A program made the position numbers and the translations under genes. Below, piece by piece: positions 11,577 through 22,084 of a stretch of 64,000 nt of DNA (position 1 is the first letter of the stretch; each line of letters begins with the position of its first letter). Under the pieces are notes generated by a model. It had not been told where the DNA came from and searched no databases. It saw nothing but the letters and a program-made list of their open reading frames with translations. The stretch is taken from positions 1,061,501 through 1,125,500 of the forward strand of contig CM076947.1 in the NCBI GenBank assembly GCA_039566865.1. Reading direction: 5' to 3'. The stretch is from Aurelia coerulea (Eukaryota; Cnidaria; Scyphozoa; Semaeostomeae; Ulmaridae).

Positions 11577-12740
11577 ACTTTAAGTGAGATTCCGTTAGTT
11601 TGAAAGCTCTAAACCGGAAGGATCAGTTGAAGTGAAATTAAAGCAAACAAAATTAGAATACAGCACGTTGAAGATGGCAGATCAATTCATTTAAGTTCCA
11701 TACCGCTGTCAACTTGCTGAAACATTTCGGTATTTTCTTTTGCAGTGGTGATCCCAGATGCAACGCTGTCGTCTTTGCCCAACCCAGTGACATCCAACCC
11801 ATCGACATCCAACCCATCGACATCCAACCCATCAACATCCAACCCATCGACATCCAACCCATCGACATCTAACACAACAAAGTACATCAACAAAGCAACA
11901 AAGTCATCCATGACAAATTTGCTGAACTATTTTGGACTTTTCTTTTGCAGTGAACCTGGCCACACAAACTCCTGCACACATCCACACATCGACAGCCCAT
12001 TGGAAGATCTAGACTTCTACCTCTTCAGATTTACTCATCTGTTTTTACAATGCAACAAAACCTAACGATTTCAACCTTCCTCGCATTTCAAAGTGGAAAG
12101 GGTACTGCAACCCATCATATTTTTAAATATTGGAGATCTATCAACAGGCAATGATGTTAGAAGTAAATAAAGTAAAATATAACCAATCTGATGCGAATTG
12201 AAATAGGCACGACGTTTCGAGCATAGCCTGATATCAAGTCCTTTACTACACGCAAAAAGAAGATTGTTTTGAATGATGCTACAAGCATATTATGAATATT
12301 TTTCAAAATTAACAACTTTACTTATGTAAAATTTTAATATTTTACCATGATTTTAAATAAGAGTCAATGAGCTTGAAAGCTCTAAAGCAAAACGTTCACT
12401 TGAAATGAAATAAAAGCAAGTCAGAATGAGGATACAATACGTTGCAGATGACACATTAGTTGATTTAAGTTTCCAATCGGTGTTATCTTGCTGAACTATT
12501 TTGTACTCTACTTTTGCAGTGAACCTGGCCACACAAACTCCCGCACACATCAACACATTGACAGCCCTTTTACAATGCAACAAAACCTAAAGATTTCAAC
12601 CTTCCTCGCATTTCAAAGTGGAAAGGGTACTGCAACCCATCATATTTTTAAATATTGGAGATCTATCAACAGGCAATGATGTTAGAAGTAAATCAAGTAA
12701 AATATAAGCACTTTGATGCGAATTGAATTAAGCAAGACGC
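11577..12740 (+). repeat. Duplicated intron-exon cassettes
   Basis: Three similar acceptor blocks end TTTTGCAG at about 11744, 11950 and 12520. The last two are followed by nearly the same exon-like sequence starting TGAACCTGGCCACACAAACTC. The stretch after it (AGATTTCAACCTTCCTCGCA to AATGATGTTAGAAGTAAAT) is also duplicated at about 12067-12170 and 12583-12692. This is a local tandem duplication of roughly 0.55-0.78 kb. The repeated strong acceptors look like alternative or decayed exons of an unidentified gene. Confidence 0.55.
11788..11873. repeat. 15-bp minisatellite (CCAACCCATCGACAT)n
   Basis: About six copies of CCAACCCATCGACAT lie just after a strong acceptor at 11744. In one plus-strand frame they would encode a SNPST-type repeat, and in the opposite strand a GLDVD-type repeat. 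Both are consequences of the 15-bp period and are not separate evidence for a gene. Confidence 0.75.
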
Positions 12741-13362
12741 TTCGAGCATAGCCCGTTATCAAGCTCTTTACTACACGCAACACAAATATTTTTTTCAATG
12801 ATGTTACAAGCATGTTATCAATAACTTTTTAATGAACTACTGTACTTGTGTAAAATTCTTAATGGCAGATATCTCAGCCTGGTTTCCTGAAAAAACATGA
12901 GCTATATTTGAAATTGTTTCTAACGAAGAAAATAACCTGAGAAATTAAAAATCATCTTGAAAATCATTCATTCCACGAGGAACCACGGAAAAGATGGCAA
13001 CAACAAGCGAAAATTCTTAAGTATTTATTTGCATTTACAAATTTGTTTGTGATCTTCATGTTGATGCTAACTCCATGTAAAATCTCCATTCTTCTTGTAT
13101 CATATAATGGAAGGGAAGACTCGACGGTAGGGTGATCGACTCTCTGTAATTCTAGGCTGAAGGAATCCTCGAGAGGAAGGACAAAACACTGTTTCAATAT
13201 GCATAACTTCTAAGATTCCTAAAACTAGTTTCAGATCATAGAAATACTAGATAAGATGTGAATAGAATTTAACAGTGGCATCTTTATTTTTTTACTGTAG
13301 ACAAACAAGTGAGGAAAAAAACTTCCGGCTAGACGTAGAGGGCCACAAAGGGGAGGATTGTA

Positions 13363-13960
13363 CCGGGTGCGCCAAAATAAACTATGCACGTTTGGCAGGC
13401 CACAATCAATCGTACACTAGACCGAGTTTGAATATTTACGACTTAATTTTTAGCAGAAAGCCTGACTTAAATTCTAGGACTTTTTGCAAATTTTTTCGTT
13501 TTCAGTTTTCAGAGCTAGAAGCGAGTTTCTTAAAATTTCAGTTTTCGAAAACACTGAAAACGATCAAAAAACGTTGATCAAATTTTAAAAGACTCAACAT
13601 GAATGAACAAAGATAAAATGTTTTCAGGGTGTTTTCAGTGCGAACTCTCATACAGCAGATTACAATTAGTCGATTTCTAAATCTCAAATCACCACGAACA
13701 AGTTCTCTCTTTGTCCATTTATGTCGATTCTTTAGAAAAAATGATCGATATTTTTTTGATCGTTTTCAGTGTTTTCGAAAACTAAAATTTTAAGAAACTC
13801 TCTTCTAGCTCTAAAAACTGAAAATGACAAAAAATGCTAAAAATCCCATTATCTAAGTCACGCTTTCTGCTAACGATTAAGTCATAAATCATCAAAATCG
13901 GTCAAGTGTACGATTTATAGTGGCCTGCCAAACGTGCATAGTTTATTTTGGCGCACCCGG
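13363..13960. mobile_element. 598-bp Tc1/mariner-like MITE with TA duplication
   Basis: The ends are CCGGGTGCGCCAAAATAAAC and its reverse complement, extending about 45 bp, and both sides are flanked by TA (13361-13362 and 13961-13962). The interior holds further inverted segments around CGTTTTCAGTGTTTTCGAAA. A TA target duplication with inverted ends points to the Tc1/mariner class. No transposase is present. Confidence 0.7.
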
Positions 13961-14139
13961 TAGTTTGCGGCACAAACTTCAGAGAGCTTCTGGCTGACTT
14001 GAAGAGAAAAGCCTGTATGTATAATCTTGATTTAAATTTGAATAAACACTCTTATAAAATTTTGAATCAAATGTTTAGAATTTGTCTTTCTGAGCAGACC
14101 ATTTCTTAAAAAGATGAAATAGACTAAATATTTTCTTGC

Positions 14140-14552
14140 TGGGATAAGCTTCTACGACAGATTTAAATCAATTGTGTTGAGGATGCCAGATGGGCTATGG
14201 AACGATTTATACGACAATGATCTCTTTGCAAGTTTGCCGGCAGGGACACGTTTACGTTTTCTCAATGCCCATGATGTGGTAGCAGTTGTAGAAGTCTTGG
14301 CCGAGGTTCAGTACGCGTTGAACAGGTTGGGATTTTTATAAAGATTGGCGAGTGTTTCATCCGTCGCACAGAGTTCTTAATAACAATGAACAACAAATGA
14401 GCGATGCGGCTAAGGAACTGTGTTTAAAAGATGGCCTCTTACTTTTAAATGCAGTCAAACGAATAACAAAGGCCTTGCAAGAAATTAAAGAGAGAGAGGG
14501 GAATCAGACAAAGGGAACAACGACGATGGGGGTGGGGGTACTTCACTATTGA
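14140..14552 (+). pseudogene. Frameshifted helical-protein fragment
   Basis: Frame one (about 14150-14340) reads MPDGLWNDLYDNDL and then an amphipathic segment ending LNRLG. The next frame continues at once with DFYKDWRVFHPSHRV and a helical C-terminus (KELCLKDGLLLLNAVKRIT). The sense of both halves and their abutment suggest one coding sequence with a frameshift near 14335. The family is unknown. The proline-rich frame at 15258-16334 lies on the same strand and might be its 3' part, with repeat insertions between. Confidence 0.4.
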
Positions 14553-14679
14553 ATCACTAATTCATTTCATTTTATAATATCTATACAGGGTAAGTATTCA
14601 ATGTATAACATTTTCATTTTTCAGATGCGTGTCAATCAAAAAGGGATGTGCTGTGCGCCAGTTATTGGTAATTTTGAGC

Positions 14680-15245
14680 CTAAAAATTCTGGGATCGGGA
14701 TACACTCTTACTGGAAAGTTTCTGTGATTGGTGTATACTTTCACTTGGAATTTTCTGGGATTGGGGTTGACTGTTGTACTGAAAATTCTGGCAATGGGTG
14801 TCGAATGTCCCCATTGATTCAGAACAGATTTATTTGTTCTGCTTGTTTTTTTTCTTTTTTTTATATATTCAATTGAAAAATTTACAACAAAATTACCTAA
14901 ACACTACCTACAATCTACTATACCACACTACAAGAACGGGGACCAGGAGGAGCAAAATGTCATGTCTACCCCCTGGAATTAATATAAACTAAAATACAAC
15001 TAATACAAACTACTATACATACGCTACAACTAATACAGATAGAAATTCTAATTATAAAAGCATTTTACAAATAAATATTTGAGCCGGTTTCACATTGGAT
15101 GTCAGGCTTGTGACCATAACTGAGAGGAAATCCCTTTTTTCGCCTTGAAATTGAATGGTATTTAATGTTGAATTGTTTTTGTTACCTCGTCAGAATTCTG
15201 GTATTGGGTATCAATATCTGACAAATATTCTGGTATTGGGTATTT
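14680..15245. repeat. AATTCTGGNATTGGG minisatellite split by an insertion
   Basis: Copies of AAAATTCTGGGATTGGGG-like units at 14680-14800 resume at 15190-15245. The block between them (about 14864-15180) resembles sequence at about 46850-47070: a run of TACTATACCACACTACAAG-like sequence followed by GGTTTCACA. It appears to be an inserted dispersed element interrupting the minisatellite. Confidence 0.5.
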
Positions 15246-15257
15246 CGTAAATCGCAC

Positions 15258-16334
15258 TTGTTAAAGAAATTTCATAGGGACTACGAGGGACCCAACACCT
15301 TCCAGGACAAGCAAGCTGCTGCACTGGGCATTTTAAATCCCTCCCCCCAGCTGAAGGAGTCCATGTTGGCTGCCATTGAAGTTGGCGGTGCCCTGTTTTC
15401 CATGGGCATCAACTACATGGTGGCCAACAGGCTTTTCAGCAATCCCGTCAATTTTGCTAATGGCATGACCTTTGCGCCTCTGCCTGATCCACTCTTCAAG
15501 ACCACTAAAAACCTAGTGGATCTTTCGCCTTTGTTGCATGTACCAAAGAGTGGAGCAGCAGCAGAGGCGCAAGGAGGCTCAGTGCAGCATCTTGTGGATG
15601 TCCTCACTGCTGCAGGTCCTGCACACCACCCACAACAACAACAAGCAATGCAACCACCACCATCACCCCGGGCAGCAGAACGCAGATATGCACATCCAAT
15701 AACACCAGCCGCACCATACTATCCACCAGCAAGACCTCTCCAATCTCCCTATTACCCAGCACCAACAGCACCACCAGCACCACCAGCTGCAGGATACATG
15801 GCACCACCCTCACGATATTATCCCTCACCAATCCCATCACAGTTCACTCCACGTCAATATCACATGTCACCATCAGCACCAGCAACAGCACCCACGTCAC
15901 CTGCACCACCACCAATACCACCACGAGAACCAAGACACACCGGATATCAACGGCAAATGCACGACCCTATCACACTCTTACAACTGGCACAAGAACCACC
16001 ACCACCAGCATCCCACACACTGTACATTGACACCAGCACCCACACACACAGCCGAACAGCACCACCACCATCACCAACACTACCACAATCATCACCTCAC
16101 CTCCCACGTCTCTCCGAATACACTGACCAGCAGTTCTTTCATGGCAACCCCATCTCCATTCCTCCGTATCATCACATCGAAGAAGAATTTCACAACGTAC
16201 CATTGTCATTGCCACGAAAACGCCGCTATACAGCACCATCTCCACAAACAGATCCTTTACTGAATTTCAACGCATTACCAACCCACTCACCATCTCCTAT
16301 TTTGTCATTTCGCTACTTCGTCGAATACCGTTAG
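15258..16334 (+). CDS. Proline-rich open frame, 358 codons
   Basis: The first ~110 residues look like a helical domain (QAAALGILNPSPQLKESMLA, then a small hydrophobic segment LFSMGINYMVANRLF). From about residue 120 the protein is a low-complexity Pro/Tyr/Ala/His region of some 200 residues (PPPSPRAAERR, YYPAPTAPPAPPAAGY) with a short basic LPRKRRY near the end. There is no ATG at the start: the frame opens upstream in the minisatellite, so this is probably a terminal exon or a fragment. No family is recognised. A shorter proline-rich frame of similar style lies at 44.82-45.06 kb. Confidence 0.45.
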   Translation: MLKKFHRDYEGPNTFQDKQAAALGILNPSPQLKESMLAAIEVGGALFSMGINYMVANRLFSNPVNFANGMTFAPLPDPLFKTTKNLVDLSPLLHVPKSGAAAEAQGGSVQHLVDVLTAAGPAHHPQQQQAMQPPPSPRAAERRYAHPITPAAPYYPPARPLQSPYYPAPTAPPAPPAAGYMAPPSRYYPSPIPSQFTPRQYHMSPSAPATAPTSPAPPPIPPREPRHTGYQRQMHDPITLLQLAQEPPPPASHTLYIDTSTHTHSRTAPPPSPTLPQSSPHLPRLSEYTDQQFFHGNPISIPPYHHIEEEFHNVPLSLPRKRRYTAPSPQTDPLLNFNALPTHSPSPILSFRYFVEYR

Positions 16335-17007
16335 CCTCTATAGGTAACCTTACAAACAAGTGGCGAAGGCAATGGTGCAAACAATAGCAGTGATTGTAAG
16401 GAAAAGTAGATATGGCTCTCAATAAAGAAGTACTTGATTGGCAACTATAGGCACATATTTCACTAGGCAATGTCAAATTGTAGATAACACATTGCTAATG
16501 GAGTCATGTAGCAGTAGCCTCTCGATGGCTGGACCCTTTTTGATTCACTCAGGAGGAACCAAGGTCTTTCTGCTAAATGTGCTGAACGGAAATGATAAAG
16601 ACTCTGGTGAACCTCACTGTTCTACAGGTGAAGTTTCAAAAAAGTGCTGAAGGCAATGGTGCAAAAAGCAGCAGCACTTTTATGGAAAAGTAGAAAGCAG
16701 TTGATTAGCATGATCACATATTTCAATGAGTGATGAGAAGGCCATGCCATTTGCATATCAAAAATTTGTGAAAATGAGTTGTCAAGAAATACAAACAAAG
16801 CAGCCTTGATTGCATCCTGCAACTTGGTCAAACACCAGAAATGCATGCCAAAAAATATGTTCAAACGAACAGTTTAGCCCAGCATTTTGCCAATTTGTTT
16901 CACCACAGTGCAAACAAGGCGGACAAACTTTTTTCCGGGTTTCGGGTTCAGGTCTCGGGTTCAAGGTTTCGGGTTTAAGGTTTCGGGCTTACGTACATAC
17001 TAAAGTA
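16335..17007. other. Intergenic, no supported gene
   Basis: No exon supported. The final part (16930-16985) carries repeated GGTTTCGGGTT motifs that lead into the decamer minisatellite. The same motif block accompanies the second copy of that minisatellite near 28.38 kb. Confidence 0.5.
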
Positions 17008-17164
17008 AGGAATGACCCACAATGACCCACAATGACCCACAACGACCCACAATGACCCACAACGACCCACAACGACCCACAACGACCCACAACGACCCAC
17101 AATGACCCACAACGCCCCACAACGACCCACAATGACCCACAATGACCCACAACGACCCACAACG
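17008..17164. repeat. Decamer minisatellite (ACCCACAAYG)n
   Basis: About 16 copies of the 10-bp unit ACCCACAACG or ACCCACAATG occur with hardly any length variation. The block is flanked by GGTTTCGGG motifs and a TACTAAAGTAAGGAATG segment. The opposite-strand form occurs at 28258-28372 with related flanks, so the unit is part of a dispersed element. Confidence 0.8.
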
Positions 17165-17430
17165 AATGAATTTTCTAATTTTTCAAGGAATTTTCTAATT
17201 TTTCAATGAATTTTAATAATTCAAAAAATGAATTTAAGAATTTCTTTTCAATGAATCCCTCTTCCCAAAAGCACAACTTTCAAGTACAAGTTCGTAATAT
17301 GTTGGAAGAAATAGACAAAAAATAGACAAGTGCAACTTTAATCAGTTTTCAAAACTTTAGCATATAATAGTAAATGTTCAATGACAGTTTAAAATTTAAC
17401 CGATAAAGCTGATAAAATAAAACTACTGTA

Positions 17431-17718
17431 GTGTCCCGCATATAAAAAAACACGTTTTCAATTTCAGGTCTGATGCGTTTCTTAATGAGATAAACTTACA
17501 AATTAGGGTAAAGTTTCTTATTGCAAAAATCATGTACTATCGATCAACTATTCAGACATGAGCTCTATGATGGTGATGCAAAAAATACTATTAAATTTTC
17601 AGTTCCAGGAAATGCTACAATTATTCCAGGACGTTGCTTTCTGCTTAGTTTCTTATAAAATTATTTTGAAAATCAGGGTCTGTGTTTCTTAAATTTGTGT
17701 TTCTTATATGCGGGACAC
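17431..17718. mobile_element. 288-bp inverted-repeat element
   Basis: The ends are GTGTCCCGCATATAA and its reverse complement. The flanks TACTGTA and TTCTGTA agree at six of seven positions, so a target duplication is likely but imperfect. The interior repeats TTTCTTAT motifs like those in the dispersed TAAGAAAC repeat. The class is not determined. Confidence 0.5.
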
Positions 17719-18640
17719 TTCTGTATTATAGAACTGAACATTTATGGACCAATTAATCTTTGAGAAAAGTGAGATGCAACACTTTCCAACACTTTATTAT
17801 GTTGATCTCTCAAAAGGTTCACGGAAATGGGATCAAGGTCAACATTTCCCCCCAACTTTTGAGACTTCTGGTACACGCTTTTTTGAGAAACTATTTAGTA
17901 ACTGGTCTAAAAATTAAGCAAAAATCTCATCATTTGTGTACTTCTTGATGTTTGCAACATGCTACCTAATCAAACTGAACATAAAACAAACGACAGTTTC
18001 ATGAGGCCCTAATATGACAGGACATTATTTAAAGGGAATAGACATAGCTATATCTCGTAGCTGCTATATATAGGCTAAAGAAACGGCCAGGTGAATTCCG
18101 CGGAAGTCGGGGAAACCGCGGAAACTATTGTTTTCACGAGAACAATAGCTTTCGCCTTACACCCATAGTGAATTCTGCGGAAAATTGATTCCGCGGAAAA
18201 AACTTACTATCCACTCGAGCAAAAATAGAATAAACCGAGGAACAAACAGGACTAAACTGATAACTTTCTGTGACCTTACGGCCGAAGGGCATTTCACTCC
18301 ACAGATAGTCTTGAACGCCTATTGCAAAAATCATTTTGTTTTCAAGAAAAATCCATCAAATATCCATAAAGATCTTTAAGTTCTGAAAAAAATCTCGTAC
18401 AATCTTTCTACTAAATGCCCCCCACTTACAGCGAAACTGCGTAAAACAAATACGTATAGAATGTCTTGAGCTTCCTCCTTTACTGGTTTCTTCATTTCAC
18501 ATTTACGGACGAATTTTCGCGATATCGGTTTTCCGTGGCCGTACACCCAAAGTGAATTCGCGGAAAATATTTAGTTTTTCCATAAAAATAAATGATCGTT
18601 TATTCAAGAAGTAAGCTTTAACTTTGACCGTTCAGGAAGA

Positions 18641-18932
18641 CACCCCCCAGTAACGACCCCGCTGAAACATTTCCACGCAAGGTAGAAGGATGACCCGTCA
18701 AGAAAATTGGTTTCCCCGCTAAGTTTGAGTTGAAACGCTTTCCCCGCCGTGTTTCTGTTGGTTCCCCGTTGAAACTTTTGTTTCCCCGTCAAAAATTATA
18801 CGAGTTTCATCATAGATAATAGCCGAAAATTTCCTTTCCCCACCATGATATTTCCAATCCTGTTGAAAATGTTCTAGTTCATAATTTCCCCGCTGTATTT
18901 TTAATGTCCGGCGGGGTCGTTACTGGGGGGTG
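18641..18932. mobile_element. 292-bp nested inverted-repeat element
   Basis: The ends CACCCCCCAGTAACGACCCC and the reverse complement lie inside element A. The corresponding interior of the related fragment at 62.35-62.83 kb lacks this block, supporting a later insertion. The target duplication could not be settled (the flanks CAGGAAGA and TAAGAAGA agree partly). Confidence 0.6.
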
Positions 18933-19072
18933 TAAGAAGAAGCAATTTGATACAGATTTGTTTCACGCAGTTTCGCTTTAAGTGATCAGTTTATTCCTGT
19001 TTGTTCCTCGGTTTATTCTATTTCGCTCGAGTGGATGGCAAGTTTTTTCCGCGGACTTCACCATGGGTGTAA

Positions 19073-19233
19073 AGGCTAATTTCCAGTCAGTGGAATTTTC
19101 AGAGCGGGCGGAATTTTAGACAATAAAAGGTCGCTCAGCCGTAACTTTCTATTCAATTCCAGAGCGACCTTTTCTCTCGCATACAATAGAAATTCCGCCC
19201 GCTCGGAAAATTCCACTGACTGGAAATTAGCCT
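19073..19233. mobile_element. 161-bp Harbinger-like MITE, TAA duplication
   Basis: Near-perfect inverted arms begin AGGCTAATTTCCAGTCAGTG. The flanks are TAA on both sides (19070-19072 and 19234-19236). A TWA 3-bp duplication is the rule for PIF/Harbinger. The element is nested in foldback element A and so is younger than it. Confidence 0.65.
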
Positions 19234-19439
19234 TAAGACCAAAGTGAATTACACGGAAAATTGATTCCGCGGAAGCTATTGTTCTTGTGAAAACAATAGT
19301 TTCCGCGTTTTCCGCGACTTCCGCGGAATTCACCTGGCCCTAAAGAAACGATGATCGATCTAACTACTTTCCCGTCAAAATTTGGCTGTCAAAAATTGAA
19401 ATCGTGTAATCTCAAAAACTTTGAAGCTGTCTTCAATGC

Positions 19440-20200
19440 CTAATGGGTATGTTTCTTTGGGGGGGGGGGGGTGTTACACTTGGAAGTTAATTTAACAATT
19501 CCAACGAAGCATAAGGTCCACAAATTACAACAAAACTATAGTCTGTTTCAAAGCTCCAGGCACTAGCCCATAATTTGACCTCGCTCACTATTCTGAAGCA
19601 GATTTTTTCAAAAACTAGGCATCAGCCAAAATTATTGAAGAGCGGAATCTCTGGATTTTGAGAGCAGAGTGGGGGTGTTCTGTATCCTGGGAATTCTAGC
19701 AACTTTTTGTCTCAAATTGTAGAGAAGCCAATCTTGTATCACCTGAAAGCCCATTTCTTCCTGGTTTATAAATTTGCAATCAAACTTCTCTTGAAATTTA
19801 TAATTTTGGAAATACATACAAAATAAGAGCTTGTTGCTCATATACAACCCTAAGAAACAAACCTGTCTATATGATACAATGCGTAACATTCAAAGTACAA
19901 AAACCTTTCAATTGGTGCGCAGTTTTTAATGGGTATGTTACTGTCAGTGAGCAAGGACAAAACAAGTGGTCCAAGTGGCGTAGCCATGTCCAGAGGACGA
20001 TTTTATAATTTCCCAAAATCCGTTACAAAACTTGTGGGGAGGGGTTGATGTTCATTGACTTGGAATGGAGCACTTGGTTGTGCAGATTTGGTAGATGAGA
20101 AGGAGACTGGATGTAATTGATATGCGACACAACCAACAACTGAGGAGTTTTACTACCTAGTGTCAGTTTCTATCATGGGTGTATCAATTTGGTAGCCTGT
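19440..20200. other. Intergenic, no supported gene
   Basis: AT-rich sequence with a poly-G run near 19458-19470. The minus-strand frame at 19632-19889 has no domain signal or splice context. Confidence 0.5.
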
Positions 20201-20204
20201 GTTA

Positions 20205-21331
20205 AGGCCGGTTTACACGGGCGTTTTTTCCTAAATTTTTCATAAACTTTTTCTGAAATTTTCAACATTTAGAAAAAAGTTACCGTGTAACAGGAAAATA
20301 CTTACGGTGAAGTTTGATCTTATCTCCCGTTTTTAATCTCGTTAATTGGTTTTAACGAGCCATCGTTGACGATTTTATTCTGATCCAGGGTCAAAATAAA
20401 ATCGCTTCTAGCATTTTTTTTCAAAGGAGCCGACAAAATTTGAGATAATTGAATGACTTTGCTCAAATGTTTTGGCGCGCGATTTGAATTTATTTCACAG
20501 AGGATTGTTGGATACTTTGGAAAACAGCATCGAGAGAAGACAAAACAAAAGATTTTTTCTATCAGCAACAGTTTTCAAGAAAAATACAATTCTTTTACAT
20601 TCAAAAATCATTTTCGATATCAATTTGTTCTGTTGTATCGTATTGTTCTCCAAGTTCTACTCTTGAAGAAAGGGTGGATGTACTGGCTGTTGACAACGAT
20701 CTCTGATACGTTTCCCGCATCCGAGATATTCCACTGTCATTCTAATTTTGGTGAACAGGAGTGAAACTTTTGAAGCTTTGTAGACCTTTGTAGATTTAAT
20801 TATGAGGTGACATTTCACAAGTCCCCAATTTATGCTTCAATACAGATGGTCGCCAGCATTGGACATTGGTTTGGAAACGAAGTTGCTACTGACGTCATGA
20901 TGTTATTCCGGTTTTGTCGCGCTTTGCCATTTTTGCAACGAAATCGAAAGGGGAAGTATGCTAATCATGGAGATAATTCTAATCTACAGCCATAAAGTCG
21001 CTGAAGATACTCAATTCGAATTAGTTTTCATCCTCTGTGAAATAAATTCAAATAGCGCGCCAAAATATTTGAGCAAAGTCAGTCGATTATCTCAAATTTT
21101 GTCGGCTCCTTTGAAAAAAAATGCTAGAAGCGATTTTATTTTGACCCTGGATCAGAATAAAATCGTCAACGATGGCTCATTAAAACCAATTAACGAGATT
21201 AAAAACAGGAGATAAGATCAAACTTCACCGTAAATATTTTCCTGTTACACGGTAACTTTTTTCTAAATGTTGAAACTTTCAGAAAAAGTTTTACGAAAAA
21301 TTTAGGAAAAAACGCCCGTGTAAACCGGCCT
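20205..21331. mobile_element. 1127-bp Harbinger-like foldback element, TTA duplication
   Basis: Long inverted arms (about 330 bp at each end) begin AGGCCGGTTTACACGGGCG. The flanks are TTA at 20202-20204 and 21332-21334, matching the TWA target of PIF/Harbinger elements. Mirror-image open frames (20320-20568 minus and 20958-21215 plus) give nearly the same peptide because they are the two arms of the palindrome. No transposase. Confidence 0.7.
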
Positions 21332-21691
21332 TTATACAGACCCCTTTGAAAAGAAAGGAAATGAAGCCCCTTTCCTTTCTTTTCAAAGGAGTCTGCAACA
21401 CATGCTATGATTTGACTGCTGCTCTAGATGGTTGCTTTTCACAAATAAGGGTGTTTGCCACATTTTGCGAAGGTTGGAAGGACAGGGCCCTTGTTTTATG
21501 TCCACCCCAGTTTGTTGGGGTTGGCGACAGAACATGGCCCAAACGCCTAAAGTTTTGAAACAGTCTTTGAGTAAATATGAAACATAAACATGAACAAAAT
21601 GAAGCCACAAGTGGCAAACAAAACAAACCAGCGAGTCAATGTATTTTCAGTAGTGTTACTGTTTTGGGATAGTAGAACTAAACAAACATTT

Positions 21692-22084
21692 TCACTCAAG
21701 AATACATCCCTTTGATTTCAATAGATTCAGGCATGAAGAAGGAAGTTGCTCTTGAGTGCGACTTGACACGACAACGGAAGAAAACTTGAACTTTTGATCA
21801 TACTGCTTAAGGCACTCTGTGAGGAAATGCAAATATACATTTGCCTGTTGTTTTACAATACCCCCAGTGTTCTTGTCATATCTTTCTCGTAGGCCAACAG
21901 TTTTGATAACAGCAATGTCAAAAGACTGAAAAGAAATCCTGCAATGCTCACACCTGGCTACTTGCTTTGGGCAGAGCTTTGTGTCACTCCTAGCAACAAG
22001 CTGGTATTTGTGGTTGACTCTGTCCGGATCTAGAAGATTTGTCTCTCTTTCCTCTTTTTTATTCTGCCCAACTTGCTTCTCTAC
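21692..22084 (-). CDS. Last exon of the MULE-like gene (zinc-site tail)
   Basis: The exon starts at an acceptor AATCTTTCAAG and encodes 130 residues to TGA at 21692-21694. It contains RCEHCRISFQ, GLRERYDKNTGG and NVYLHFLTECLKQYD, so a C-x2-C pair is followed much later by H and C. A similar RCESCKSPF signature occurs in the broken PHD gene at 43.9-44.7 kb. Confidence 0.7.
   Translation of the reverse strand, partial: VEKQVGQNKKEERETNLLDPDRVNHKYQLVARSDTKLCPKQVARCEHCRISFQSFDIAVIKTVGLRERYDKNTGGIVKQQANVYLHFLTECLKQYDQKFKFSSVVVSSRTQEQLPSSCLNLLKSKGCILE

Larger units (their letters stand above)
18085..19339. mobile_element. GGCCAGGT foldback element A, 1255 bp
   Basis: It begins GGCCAGGTGAATTCCGCGG and ends with the reverse complement. 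The flanks are an exact 10-bp direct repeat CTAAAGAAAC (18075-18084 and 19340-19349). Inside are many copies of TTCCGCGGAA and of paired ACAATAG segments that form hairpins. At least two smaller elements are nested inside. A 9-10-bp duplication suggests Mutator-like transposition. There is no transposase, so the element must have moved by an enzyme encoded elsewhere. Confidence 0.8.

Noticed and set aside
15604..16245. Minus-strand Val-rich frames opposite the proline-rich ORF
   Set aside because: Val/Met/Gly-rich peptides are the antisense shadow of CAC/CCA-rich codons.
16975..17160. Minus-strand frame with GRCGSLWV repeats
   Set aside because: Translation of the decamer minisatellite; the corresponding frame near 28.2 kb is rejected for the same reason.
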